Shown here piece by piece: positions 52,961 through 64,000 of a stretch of 64,000 nt of DNA. The notes beneath the pieces are model-generated. The model did no database searches. It worked only from the letters and a program-made list of their open reading frames with translations, and was not told where the DNA came from. Position numbers and translations under genes: made by a program. The stretch is from Microglena sp. YARC (Eukaryota > Chlorophyta > Chlorophyceae > Chlamydomonadales > Chlamydomonadaceae). Positions within the stretch are counted from its first letter, which is position 1. Every line of letters starts with the position of its first letter. The DNA lies in assembly GCA_022414725.1 (NCBI GenBank), contig CM039464.1, positions 37,867,861-37,931,860 on the forward strand, given 5' to 3'.

Positions 52961-53540
52961 CATATTCCGAAGGCAGCTTACCTGATTAGGTAGAACACAA
53001 AAAGAGGACTGGAAATAGTCACTGTATGCCAGGGCTGTGTGAAGGCTGATGCGTCACACACACGCACACACACACACATATATACACACAAACACACATA
53101 CACACATACATACAAACACACATACATACACACACATACGCACACACACTCACACACATACACACACACATACACACAGACACATACATACACACACACA
53201 CACAAACACACACACACATACACACACACATACCACCAACACACACATCCACATACCTGCCTCACCCCACCCACTCTTCTCTTGCACTTATATTAAAGGG
53301 AGCCTCCCTGATTAGGAAGAACACAAAGAGAGGAATTGCATGAGTCACTGCATGCCAGGGCTATGAGGAGGAGGATGCGTCACACACACACACACACACA
53401 CACGCACACATACCACCAACACACACATCCACAAACCTGCCTCACCCCACCCACTCTGCACTTGCACATGCCTTAAAGGGAGCCTACCTGATTAGGTAGA
53501 ACGCTAAGAGAACGCTCTCTCTCTCTCTCCCTCTCTCTTC

Positions 53541-53585
<45 letters not shown>

Positions 53586-54556
53586 CCCGCACATATCCTG
53601 AAGGGAGCCTACCTGATTAGATAGAACACAAAGAGAGGACGGGCAATAGTCACTGCCTGCCAGGGCTGTATGAAGGCTGATGCGTCACAAACACACCTCC
53701 ACCAACACACACCACATACCTGCCTCACCCCACCCACTCTGCTCTTGCACTTACATTAAGGGAGCCTCCCTGATTAGGACGAACGCAAAGAGAGGAATTG
53801 CACGAGTCACTGCATGCCAGGGCTATGAGGAGGAGGATGCGTCACACACACTCACACACACACATACCACCAATACACACACACTCACACACACACATAC
53901 CACCAACACACATACACACACACACATACCACCAACACACACCACATACCTGCCTCACCCCACCCACTCTTCTCTTGCACTTATATTAAAGGGAGCCTCC
54001 CTGATTAGGAAGAACGCAAAGAGAGAAATTGCACGAGTCACTGCATGCCAGGGCTATGAGGAGGAGGATGCATCACACACACTCACACACACACATACCA
54101 CCAACACACACATCCACACACCAGCCTCACCCCACCCACTCTGCACTTGCACATGCCTTAAAGGGAGCCTACCTGATTAGGTAGAACACAAAGAGAGAAC
54201 TGGCAAGAGGTACAACAAGGGGCGTGCACAGTGGGACAACAACCAGTTAGCAAAAAGGTAATGATAACGCCTGGTGGGGCGTGGTGTTAAGGGAGCCCGT
54301 CGTACGCGGGTGGGGAGCGGTCTCCTACCTCAACTGGACAAGCTACCATCACGGTTGACGACGACTGCAACGTCAAGAGCGACCGAAGGGGGAGTCGAAG
54401 CCCTGACTCTTCATTCTCAAAGTGATTTAGTCTACCACTAGATGTATATCACTGAAAGAGGCTAACCAGTTAGCAGGATACTCAAAGAAACTCGACAATA
54501 CTTCACCGCCCCTCCCCTCTCTCCCTCTCTCTCTCCCTCTCTCTTCCCCCCCCCCC

Positions 54557-54589
<33 letters not shown>

Positions 54590-54778
54590 CACCCGCACAT
54601 ATCCTGAAGAGAGCCTACCTGATTAGATAGAACACAAAGAGAGGACTGGCAAGAGTCACTGCCTGCCAGGGCTGTGTGAAGGCTGATGCGTCACAAACAC
54701 ACACCTACACCAACACACACCACATACCTGCCTCACCCCACCCACTCTTCTCTTGCACACGTATCAATGGTAGCATAC
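52961..54778 (-). repeat. 3'-edge decoys of DUF1295 exon 54779-54871 (eight copies)
   Basis: Units near 52980, 53290, 53485, 53605, 53760, 53995, 54170 and 54605 repeat, on the minus strand, CCTTCACACAGCCCTGG...TTCTACCTAATCAG plus a GTA donor. They are separated by (CA)n and (CT)n tracts and CCTCACCCCACCCACTCT. A SINE interrupts the array at 54253-54463. Confidence 0.9.
54253..54463 (-). mobile_element. tRNA-derived SINE, full copy with 12-bp target duplication
   Basis: Same structure as 46665-46875. AACCAGTTAGCA flanks it at 54241-54252 and 54464-54475. Confidence 0.92.
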
Positions 54779-54871
54779 CTGATTAGGTAGATCACAAAAA
54801 GAGGACTGGCAAGAGTCACTGCATGCCAGGGCTGTGTGAATGATGATGCGCACGTCAGCCACATGCCGGAC
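54779..54871 (-). CDS. DUF1295 protein, penultimate exon
   Basis: Acceptor TCTCCTATCCAG, donor ATCAG|GTATGC, 93 nt. After the G completing Trp it reads SGMWLTCASSFTQPWHAVTL, then ASPLFVIYLI and AG. This is the membrane stretch between the RHPNYFGE motif and the SGVPLLE end in DUF1295 proteins. Both junctions are in phase. It is the only copy with an acceptor and a donor. Confidence 0.82.
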
Positions 54872-55430
54872 CTGGATAGGAGAGGTTGGTTGGGTTGGGT
54901 TAGGTTGGGTCGGGTAGGGTCGGGCTGGGTTGGGGTTGTTGTTGTTGCTGTTTTGGGTGGGTGTGGATGGGTGTGGGTGTGGGTGTGGTTTGTGGGTGTT
55001 GTTGTTGCTGTTTTGGGGTGTTAGTGAGTGGTACTGGTATTGGTGTTGGTGTTAAGTGTGAGTGGAGGCGAATGATGATGTGCACGTCAGCCACATGACA
55101 GACCTGGATAGGAGAGGTTGGTTGGTTGGGTTAGGTTGGGTTGGGTAGGGTTGGGCTGGGGTTGTTGTTGTTGCTGTTTTGGGGTGCTGGTGAGTGGTAC
55201 TGGTGTTGGTGTTGGTGTTCGGTGTTAGTGGAAGTGAATGATGATGCGAACATTAGCCACATGCCGGACCTGGGTAGGAGAGGTTGGTTGGGTTGGGTTA
55301 GGTTGGGTTGGGTAGGGTCGGGCTGGGTTGGGGTTGTTGTTGTTGCTGTTTTGGGGTGCTGGTATTGGTATTGGTGTTGGGTGTTAGTGGAAGTGTTGGA
55401 CTCGATCCTATCCCCACCCCTCCAGATAAC
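54872..55430 (-). repeat. 5'-edge decoys of exon 54779-54871 (two copies) with GGTTGGGT repeats
   Basis: Near 55070-55115 and 55230-55280 the acceptor TCTCCTA(T/C)CCAG and GTC...GGC(A/T)ATGTGGCTGA recur, joined by GGTTGGGTTAGGTTGGGT and TGTTGTTGTTGCTG repeats. Confidence 0.85.
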
Positions 55431-55440
55431 CTAAATGCAC

Positions 55441-55624
55441 CAAGGTACTTCGGAGCGCGCGCTTAAGCGCGCTGCCTTTTTGAGCCCCACTGCGCGCTTC
55501 GCGCAGTTGTTTTCAACCCCTGTGGGCGCAGCAATCAATTTTTGCGCTTTTTGCACTACAAAGCGCAGTTTGTTTTTTCAAGTGCGTTAAAGCGCTGGCC
55601 AATTTTGTCAATGGAAGTACCCTG
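55441..55624 (-). mobile_element. hAT-like MITE, CAGGGTACT family, copy 8
   Basis: CAAGGTACTTC...GGAAGTACCCTG, reverse orientation; flanks AAATGCAC and ATATGCAC match at 7 of 8 bases. Confidence 0.9.
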
Positions 55625-55719
55625 ATATGCACCTCCCAACTTTATGCATCAGCACCCAATTCACTCAATTCACCCAATTCACTCAATTCACCCAATTCAC
55701 TCTTTATGCATCAGCACCC
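55625..55719. repeat. CAATTCACT/C tandem repeat
   Basis: About eight 9-10-bp units of CAATTCACTCAATTCACC. Confidence 0.85.
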
Positions 55720-56489
55720 ACAATTCACCAAACGACCATTTCACCAAAGCAGTTAGTCTGCCTAATGCATGACCACAACCCCTCTCTGATGAACCCCCCA
55801 CACACGCACACATAAACACACAGCTGGAGCACGAACAAACCCCCCCACACATGCACAGAGCTGGAACCCACACACCCACGCCCACAACAGAAACACCCCC
55901 ATACACATAAACACAGCTGAAACACACCCACACACACCGCAGCTGGCACACACATCAACACTCAGAACTCACTTAATGACCATTCCACCAAAGTAGTTAG
56001 GGTGCCTGCTCCATGACCACAGCCACCCTGAATGACCCTCCTTCCCCCCCCCACACCCACACACCCACACACATAAACATAAACACGCATACACACAGCT
56101 GAAACACACCCACACACACCGCAGCTGGAACACACATCAACACTCAGAACTCACTTAATGACCATTCCACCAAAGTAGTTAGGGTGCCTGCTCCATGACC
56201 ACAGCCACCTGAATGACCCCCTCCCCCCCCCCCACACCCACACACCCACACACATAAACATTAACACGCATACACACAGCTGAAACACACCCACACACAC
56301 CGCAGCTGGAACACACATCAACACTCAGAACTCACTTAATGACCATTCCACCAAAGTAGTTAGGGTGCCTGCTCCATGACCACAGCCACCCTGAATGACC
56401 CCCTCCCCCTCCCCCCCCACTCACACACCCACACACATAAACATTAACACGCATACACACAGCTGAAAGACACATACCAACGCCCACAC

Positions 56490-56572
56490 TGTCAGGAAAT
56501 GCGAGGCTACGGGAGTTCTGTGGACATCTGATCAGATATACTCAGAACTCCCTTAGCCTAGCAGTTCCTGAC
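56490..56572. repeat. Foldback element (TGTCAGGAA hairpin)
   Basis: TGTCAGGAA...AGGCTACGGGAGTTCT on one arm pairs with AGAACTCCCTTAGCCT...TTCCTGACA on the other, around a TGATCAGATAT loop. Directly after it, GTGGGTTCGAATCCCG (about 56600) resembles a B box. Confidence 0.8.
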
Positions 56573-56712
56573 AATAATGCATATCCCGGAGTGGGTGGGT
56601 TCGAATCCCGTCGGACTCAGGACGGGGGTGGAATCTTGATCAGTACTAACACACACCCCTTACACACACACCCCTTACCAGAACCATTTCACACGACCAC
56701 ATAACAAGTTCT

Positions 56713-56904
56713 ATGCAGCGTCGCCTGCGACGCTAAAAAATGGCGGAGAGTGATCGCGAGGGAGCGACAGGTGGCAATGGAAGCGAGTTAGTTACGAGAC
56801 TGTTGGCTGATGTGTCGGGCTTCATCACGGTCAGACGGATGGATGGACGGACAAATGGGTAAACATGGGGGCTCCCGCCCCCCAGAAGGGGGGGCTCCGC
56901 CAAA
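56713..56904 (+). repeat. GGCGGAG-ended palindromic repeat, copy
   Basis: ATGCAGCGTCGCCTGCGACGC palindrome, AAAAATGGCGGAGAGTG, GTTGGCTGATGTGTCGGG, and end GGGGGGCTCCGCCAAAA. Confidence 0.85.
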
Positions 56905-57716
56905 ACACACACACAGCAGAACACATACACCAACGCCCACATCAACGCCCCACCACTAACCAGATGACCATTTCATCAGAGTAGTCAGGGTGTCTACTCC
57001 ATGACCACAGCCCTTCATGACTGACCCCCCCCCCCCCCCCCCACCCCCCCACACACACACACACACATAAACTCACGCACACAGCTGGAGCACACACTAA
57101 CGGCCCCCACCAGTCACCAGATAAACCATTTCACCAAAGTAGTTAGGGTGCTACTCCATGACACAGCCCATCCTGGATGACCCCCCCCCCCCACCCCCCC
57201 ACACACAGCTGGAACACACACCAACACCCAGACCTCACCAAACGACCATTTCACAAAATTAGTAAGGGTGCCTGCTCCATGACACAGCCACCCTGAATGC
57301 CCCCCCCCCCCACCCCCACCCCACCCCACCCACAGCTGGAGCACACACTAACGCCCCACCACTCACCAGATAACCATTTCACCAAAGTAGTTAGGGTGCC
57401 TACTCCATGACCACAGCCCATCCTGAATGACCCCCCCCACCCCCCCCACCCCCACACACACAGCTGGAACACACACCAACACTCAGAACTCACCAAACGA
57501 CCATTTCACAAAATTAGTAAGGGTGCCTGCTCCATGACACAGCCACCCTGATGCCCCCCCACCCCCACCCCCCCCACACACACACTCACACACCACCACC
57601 ACACACAGCTAGAACACACACACCAACGCCCACAACGCTTACCAGATAACCATTTCACCAAAGTAGTTAGGGTGCCTACTTCATGACCACAACCCTTCTT
57701 GGTTGACCCCCCCCCC

Positions 57717-57747
<31 letters not shown>

Positions 57748-58192
57748 ACACATAAACACACATACACACAGCTGAAAGACACATACTAACGCCCACACCA
57801 CTTACCAGATAACCATTTCACACAACCACATAAAACGCACACAGGTGGAACACACACACTAACGCCCACACCACTCACCAGATAACCATTTTCACCAAAA
57901 GTAGTCAGGGTGTCTACTCCATGACCACAGCCCTTCATGGACTGACCCCCCCCCCCCCCCCCCCTCCCCCCCCCTCACACACACCCACCACCCACCACAC
58001 ACCCACCACCACGCACACAGCTGGAACACACACTAACACCCCCACCACTCACCAGATAACCATTTCACCTAAGTAGTTGGGGTGCCTGCTCCATGACCAC
58101 AGCCCTTCATGAATGAATCGCCCACACAGGCACACATAAAACACTCAGCTAGAAACACCCCCCACACACACACACACACATGCCCCCCCCCC

Positions 58193-58223
<31 letters not shown>

Positions 58224-58709
58224 ACACACACACAGCTAGAACGCACACACCAACACTTACCAGATAACCATTTCACCAAAGTAATTGGGGTGCCTGCTCC
58301 ATGACCACAGCCCTTCTTGAATGAATCCCCCCCCCCCCCCCCTCCATCACCACCACCACCACCACCCACCACACACACACAGCTAGAACGCACACACCAA
58401 CGCCCACAACACTTACCAGAGAACTATTTCATCAAATTAGTTAGGGTGCCTGCTACTTAGTGTGGGGATCACAGCTCCCCCCACACCCACACACCCCACC
58501 ACACACACACACACATAAACACCCCCACACCCACATGAACACACGCACACCAACACCCACAACACTTACCAGATTACCATTTCATCAAATTAGTTAAGGT
58601 GCCTGCTACTTAGTGTGGGGATCACAGCCCCCCACCCCACCCCACCCCACCCCCCCAACACCCCCACACCCACATGAACACACGCACACCAACACACACC
58701 AACACTTAC

Positions 58710-58866
58710 CAGATTACCATTTCACCAAAGTAGTTAGGGTGCCTGCTCCATGACCACAGCCCTTCTTGAATGAATCCGCCCTTGTTTTCGGGGTTCTCTC
58801 GGAACACACCCTTCTGGCTGTCAGCCACCACCTCCAGGGTTAGACCCGTCGCATAGACGGCAAAGC
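58710..58866 (-). CDS. DUF1295 protein, exon with RHPNYFGE motif
   Basis: Acceptor ACTGACCTACAG, donor ATCTG|GTAAGT, 157 nt. With GC completing Gly it reads FAVYATGLTLEVVADSQKGV, then FRENPENKGGFIQEGLWSWS and [18 protein letters not shown]......[15 protein letters not shown] is the signature of DUF1295 proteins. Phase in fits exon 62600-62687 (ends G); phase out (TG) fits exon 54871 (starts G). It is the one intact copy among some thirty partial ones. Confidence 0.9.
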
Positions 58867-59197
58867 CTGTAGGTCAGTGCATGATTTGGATATGTGTGGG
58901 GTGGGGTGGGGGTGAGGTGCATGTGTGTGTGTGTGGGGGGGGGAATTTGGAGTCGAAAGCCACAACCTCTAGGGTGAGACCCGTCGCATGGACAGCGAAG
59001 CCTGTAGGTCAGTGCATGATTTGAATATGTGTGTGTGGGGTGGGGTGGGGGTGGGTGCATGTGTGTGTGTGTGTGGGGGGGGGGGGGATTTGGAGTCGAG
59101 AGCCACAACCTCTAGGGTGAGACCCGTCGCATAGACGGCAAAGCCTGTAGGTCAGTGCATGATTTGAATATGTGTGTGGGGTGGGGTGGGGTGGGTG

Positions 59198-59239
<42 letters not shown>

Positions 59240-59600
59240 GGGGGGGTGGTGCATGTGTGTGTGTGTGTGTGGGGTGTGGGGGGGGGGTGCATGTGTGTGT
59301 TGTGGGGTGGGGTGGGGGTGGGGTGCATGTGTGTGTGTGGGTGGGTGGGGGTGGGTGTGTTGTGTGTGGGGGTGGGGTGGGGTGGGGGTGGGGGTGCATG
59401 TGTGTGTGGGGGGTGGGGTGGGGGTGGGGTGCATGTGTGTGTGTGGGGTGGGTGGGGGGTGGGGGGGTGGGGTGGGGTGCATGTGTGTGTGTGTGTGGGG
59501 TGTGTGTGTGTGTGGGTGCATGTGTGTGTGTGTGTGTGTGGGGGGGGGGGGTGGGTGGTGGGGTGCATGTGTGTGTGTGGGGTGGGGTGGGGGTGGGGTG

Positions 59601-59649
<49 letters not shown>

Positions 59650-59891
59650 TTTGGAGTCGAGAGCCACAACCTCTAGGTGAGACCCGTCGCATTGACAGCG
59701 AAGCCTGATAGGGAGCGTGTGTGTGTGTGGGGGGGGGGGGGGGGGGGGCGGGGAGCGTGCATGTGTGTGTGGGATTTTGGAGTTTTAGGGCTACTAAACC
59801 TCCAGGGTGACACCCGTTGCATAGACAGCCAAAGCCTGATGGGGAGTTTGTGCGGGGGAAAAAGTGTGAATAAGTGTGTGGGGTGGGTTGT

Positions 59892-59944
<53 letters not shown>

Positions 59945-60021
59945 GATTTGGAGCCGAGAGCCACAACCTCTAGGTGAGACCCGTCGCATTGACAGCGAAG
60001 CCTGATAGGGAGCGTGTGTGT

Positions 60022-60052
<31 letters not shown>

Positions 60053-61610
60053 GCGGCGGGGAGCGTGCATGTGTGTGGGGGGGATTTCGGAGTTTTAGGG
60101 CTACAAACCTCTAGGGTGACACCTGTTGCATTAACAGCAAAGCCTGATAGGGAGTGTGTGCGGGGGAAAAGTGTAAATAAGTGTGTGGGGTGGGTGCGGT
60201 GTGAGTGTGTGTATGTGTGTGTGTGTGTGGGGGGGGGGATTTGGAGTCGAGGGCTTCAGACCTCCAGGGTGAGACCCGTCGCATTAACAGCAAAGCCTGA
60301 TAGGGAGTGTGTGCGGGGGAAAAGTGTAAATAAGTGTGTGGGGTGGGTGGGGTGTGAGTGTGTGTGTGGGGGGGGGGATGAGTGAGCGTGAGCGTGTGAG
60401 TGTGTGTGTGTGTGGGGGGGGGGATTGGAGTTGAGGGCTTCAGACCTCCAGGGTGAGACCCGTCGCATAGATGCAAAGCCTGATAGGGAGCGTGTGCAGC
60501 AGTTCAGTGCATGAGTTGGATGTGTGTGTGGGGTGGTGGGGTGGGGGGGTGGGGGGGGTGGGGTGGGGGGCATGTGCAAGCGTGTGTGTGTCTGGAAATG
60601 TGGAGTTGGGGGCTACAAACCTCCAAGGTGGGACCACTGAGACCCGTTGCATAGGCAGCAGAGCCTGGTAGGTTGCGTGTGTTGCGCATGTGTTTGAGTG
60701 TATCTCAATTTGTCTCAGTTTGAGCTTGTAGTTTACATTGTGCAATGGGTATCTGGACGTCCGAGGTGACACCTGTTGCATAAGCAGCTACACCTGGTAG
60801 GTTGCGTGTGTTGCGCATGTGTTTGAGTGTGTCTCACTTTGTCAGTTTGAGCTTGTAGTTTACGTTGTGCAATGGGTATCTGGACGTCTGAGGTGAGGCC
60901 TGTTGCTTAGGCAGCAAAGCCTGGTAGGTGGTGTGTGTTGCGCATGTGTGTTTGAATGTTTCTCACTTTGTCAGTCTGAGCTTATACTGTACATTGCACA
61001 GGCAGCTACGCCTGGTTGGTTGCGTGTGCTGCGCATGTGTTTGAGTGTGTCACACTTTCTCAGTTTGAGCTGGTAGTTTACGTTGTGCAATGGGTATCTG
61101 GACGTCCAAGGTGAGGCCTGTTGCATAGGCAGCAAAGTCTGGTAGGTGGTGTGTGTTGCATGTGTGTGTGAGTGTGTCTCACTTTGTAAGTTTGAGCTTC
61201 TAGTTTTCGTTGTGCAATGGGTATCTGGACGTCCGAGGTGAGGCCTATTGCATAAGCAGCAAAGCCTGGTAGGTGGTGTGTGTTGCATGTGTGTTTGAGT
61301 GTGTCTCACTTTGTCAGTCTGAGCTTATACTGTACATTGCACAGGCAGCTACGCCTGGTAGGTTGCGTGTGCTGCGCATGTGTTTGAGTGTATCTCAATT
61401 TGTCTCAGTTTGAGCTTGCAGTTTACATTGTGCAATGGGTATCTGGACGTCCGAGGTGAGGCCTACTGCACAGGCAGCTACGCCTGGTAGGTGGTGTGTG
61501 TTGCGCATGTGTTTAAGTGTGCGTCTGTATGTCTGAGTGTGACAGTCAGTTTGAGGTTGTAACTGTTGGAGTTCAGGTCTGTTGCATTGACAGTATAAGC
61601 CTGGTAGTTG
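58867..61610 (-). repeat. 5'-edge decoys of DUF1295 exon 58710-58866 (about seventeen copies)
   Basis: Units of 100-180 bp repeat, on the minus strand, the acceptor and GCTTTGCCGTCTATGCGACG, GGTCTCACCCT and GAGGTTGTGGC, then leave the exon. Near the exon they carry (GT)n and poly-G tracts (58930-60430). Further away (60600-61600) they carry GCGTGTGTTGCGCATGTG and CTCACTTTGTCAGTTTGAGC instead, so two generations of array exist. Confidence 0.92.
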
Positions 61611-62599
61611 CGTGTGTTTTAGTGTGTGTTGTTCTCCCTTCCTCCATCCCCCTTACACTGACCATCATCACCACCATCATCCTCATCCTCAGTATCCTCC
61701 TAATCATCATCACCATCACCATTGTCCTCCTTCTCCTCTTCCTCCTCCTCTTAATCATCCCCACCTCTCTCCTCCTCACACCCCTCACCCAAACCCTCAT
61801 CACCATCTCCATTCTTCACCTCCTCACCCCCTTCACCCTAACCCTCATCACAATCCTTCACCTCCTCATCTACCTCACCCTTCTCACCATCCTTAACCTC
61901 CTCATCCCCCTCACCCCAACCCAAATCACCATCCTCAAGCTCCTCCCCCCCCCACACCCTAACCCTCATCACCATCCTTCACCTCCCCATTCCCCTCACC
62001 CTAACCCTCATCACCATCACCATCCATCACCTCCTCATCCCATTAACCCTCATCACCATCTCCATCCTTCACCATCTCCATCCCCCTCACCCTAACCCTT
62101 ATCACCATATCCATCCTTCATCTCCTCACCCCTCACCCCAACCCTCATCACCATCTCCATCCTTCACCTCCTCATCCTCCATACCACCCCCCTTACCATC
62201 ATCCTCCACCTCCTCATCTTTCTCACCCCCCCCTTACCCTCCTCCTCCTCAACCCTCACCCTAACCCTCATCACCCCCCCCCCCTCACCATCCTTCACCT
62301 CCTCGTTCCCCTCACCCCAACCCTCCTCACCATCTCCATCCTTCACCTCCTCACCCCCCTCACCCTAACCCTCATCACCATCCCCCACCTTCTCATCCAC
62401 CTCACCCTAACCCTTACCATCATCCTCCACCTCCTTATCCACCTCACCAACCCCCTTACCCTCCTCCTCCTCCTTCTCCTCAACCCCTCACCCTAACCCT
62501 AACCCTCATCACCACCACCCTCACCATCCTTCACCTCCTCGCCCCCCTCACCCCTACCCTCATCACCATGTCCATCCTCCACCAGCAAGAACAACTCAC
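61611..62599. repeat. ACCCTCATCACCATCCTTCA minisatellite in the intron
   Basis: About 1 kb of irregular 12-50-bp units (CCTCATCACCATC, CTTCACCTCCTCA, CCCTCACCCTAACC). ORFs on both strands are compositional. Confidence 0.92.
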
Positions 62600-62687
62600 C
62601 CAACAGATCCAGGATGCCCAGGGGTGATACAGTCTTCGCACTGTTGACCACCAGCACGGGCAGCAAAGTGGTGAACACCCATACGGC
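62600..62687 (-). CDS. DUF1295 protein, upstream exon
   Basis: Acceptor TTCCTGATCAG, donor TTGG|GTGAGT, 88 nt, phase 0 in. It reads AVWVFTTLLPVLVVNSAKTV, then SPLGILDLLG: the (Q)A.W.F....PV..N helix and PLG..D..G loop that precede the E..AD.QK motif in this family. The final G joins GC of exon 58866 to give Gly-Phe. The preceding exon, ending in the family's usual Gln, was not found and probably lies beyond 64000. Confidence 0.82.
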
Positions 62688-62940
62688 CTGATCAGGAAAT
62701 AAACAGACAGTAGGTTTACTTTTTGGGGCTTGTGTTTGGGTGTTGTTGACCACCAGCACGGGCAGCAAGGTGGTAAACACCCATACGGCCTGATCAGGAA
62801 ATGAACAATACGTTTATTTGTTTGTTTGTTTGCTTGTTTTTTTCTGGTTGTGTTTGCGTGTGTTGACCACCAGCACTGCTGAACACCAGCACGGGCAGCA
62901 AGGTTGTAAACACCCATACGTCCTGATCAGGAAACAGAAA
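62688..62940 (-). repeat. 5'-edge decoys of exon 62600-62687 (two copies)
   Basis: Near 62745-62795 and 62875-62930 the block CTGATCAG|GCCGTATGGG...GTGCTGGTGGTCAAC recurs, followed by CAAACACAAAC or (GTTT)n sequence. Confidence 0.9.
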
Positions 62941-64000
62941 ATTGGTTTGTTTGTTTGTTTGTGCTTGTGTTTGTTAGTTTATTTTGCGTTGTGTAGGGTG
63001 GTGCTTTTGTGTTTTTATATCGCCCAGAAGAGGACCCAAGAGTAACCAATACTGTCTGGGTGGACAACGTGATGTAAGGCTTGGGGGGAGTCTGTTACTT
63101 TCTGTCAAGTCAGTTACATGATGTAAGGCTTAGGGTAATTCTGTTGCTTGTAGTATCGTTTTACAACATATGCATTTTGTGTCCACAAACATAGTCCTAA
63201 AAAAATAAATTAAACATAGTCCTCGACATAGTCCTAACAAAATAAATTAAACATATCTCCATAGGTGCCTAAGTCAGACCCTGAGTGATACGGATGGATT
63301 GAGCCATGCCTCAAGTCCAAAACAAAGATTTTTTGCTAATAAGTTGCCCAACCACATCAGTTCAACACACAAATACTCGGATTTGGGTTTTCTCAAATGG
63401 TGGGGACCAGGTCAAGTGAAACATGCTAATTTGTTACTATGGGGTTCCCTGAGTCGATACGGGTTTTTACGTAAGGAAGTGATACGGAGCCTAATCGAAA
63501 CCGAAACAAGCCATTTTAAAAGAACACTGGGTACAAATGTTGTGTAATGTCTTTCCCTACCAGTAGTTATTACGGAAGGTCTTGGAAGGCAGTACACAGG
63601 CAGTACAGTTGAGTTCGGACGCCCAAAACACTGATTATTTACATTTCGTGGGTGTCCTAAGTCTAGGTCAGAGTTGCACAGCCTCAGTTGAAACATTTTG
63701 GGCCTCGGTTTTGCTCTATCTCAATATATATGGCGTGCATAACAACTTTTTCTTTTTTTTCGAAAATTTAAAGATTCAAAATTCAAATATTGTTTAAAAA
63801 TAAATTCAAAAAACAAACTTTTTTAAAAAATTGTCTTCAAACATCCACATCTGAACTCAGTTTTTGATTTGGGGTAGATCATTGAAAACACACCCTAATC
63901 TTGAGCCATGGTGTGGTAGGCCACGGGGAGGTCAAATCTTGAGATGTACAGCTATTTCAGTAGATTCCGAGGCCAAGGCTGAAGCGCAGCCTCCGACCTT
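62941..64000. other. Unassigned right end
   Basis: It holds a GTGATGTAAGGCTT... duplication (about 63069 and 63118), a CATAGTCCTAA duplication and AT-rich unique sequence near 63740-63830. Probably intron or upstream part of the DUF1295 gene. The short ORFs show no recognisable motif. Confidence 0.45.

Larger units (their letters stand above)
55720..58709 (-). repeat. 3'-edge decoys of DUF1295 exon 58710-58866 (about fifteen copies)
   Basis: Each ~120-180-bp unit repeats, on the minus strand, GGCTGTGGTCATGGAGCAGG...TTTGGTGAAATGGTTATCTG and usually a GTAAGTG donor: the [13 protein letters not shown] end of the exon. Units are bounded by poly-C (up to about 22) and (CA)n tracts. Two other repeats (56490-56572 and 56713-56904) are inserted. 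Confidence 0.92.

Noticed and set aside
59009..60070. 353-codon minus-strand ORF rich in Pro, Thr and His, and its plus-strand partners
   Set aside because: Low-complexity readout of (GT)n and poly-G; the true coding signal here is the short exon-edge decoys.
61517..62095. 192-codon Leu/Ile/Thr/Pro ORF resembling membrane helices
   Set aside because: It runs through the CTCATCACCATC minisatellite in an intron; hydrophobicity comes from CTC and ATC codons.
62480..62510. CCCTAACCCTAACCCT as an interstitial telomere
   Set aside because: Only two or three units within a CCCTCACCCTAACC minisatellite; better explained by that repeat.

Overview
This is nuclear eukaryotic DNA. It holds spliceosomal introns, LTR and non-LTR retrotransposons, tRNA-derived SINEs, MITEs and heavy micro- and minisatellite content. 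The conserved proteins I could rebuild exon by exon look plant-like: a PEX12 C-terminus, a TIM21-like mitochondrial protein and a DUF1295 membrane reductase-like protein. With the transposon set, this points to a green alga with a repeat-inflated genome, perhaps a prasinophyte such as Cymbomonas. The lineage is inference; no search was run.

Layout. 1-5.0 kb: the last two exons of PEX12 (+). 5-10 kb: nested SINE/LINE/MITE debris, with a minus-strand LINE (RNase H, CCHC, restriction-like endonuclease) bounded by a 10-bp target duplication. 11.6 and 14.8-15.0 kb: single exons of two unrecognised genes. 16.9-23.4 kb: a complete TIM21-like gene (-), five exons, one present as three interchangeable copies. 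23.4-24.5 kb: intergenic region between divergent genes. 24.5-42.7 kb: a membrane-protein gene (+) with a long tandem-repeat tail; its last intron holds a copia LTR retrotransposon with apparently identical LTRs. 43-50 kb: satellites, MITEs and SINEs. 51.2-62.7 kb: the last four exons of a DUF1295 gene (-), the N-terminus lying beyond the window.

The striking feature is shared by all of these genes. Almost every exon is flanked by tandem arrays of partial copies of its own edge. On the acceptor side lie copies of intron end + acceptor + start of exon. On the donor side lie copies of end of exon + donor + intron start. The intact exon sits between the two arrays. Introns of 3-4 kb are thus largely built from degenerate exon-edge decoys, separated by poly-G/C, (GT)n and other satellites. 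The true exons were picked as the copies with both splice sites and matching phases; in PEX12, TIM21-like, DUF1295 and the membrane-protein gene all exon phases then agree.

Mobile families: a hAT-like MITE with CAGGGTACT termini (8 copies, most with recognisable 8-bp target duplications); a second hAT-like MITE with CAGTGTTT termini (2 copies); a family with TTTGGCGGAG-type ends plus a palindrome (7 copies); a tRNA-derived SINE (7 copies, three with target duplications); and a LINE with a CATTA/AATGT tail (2 copies).
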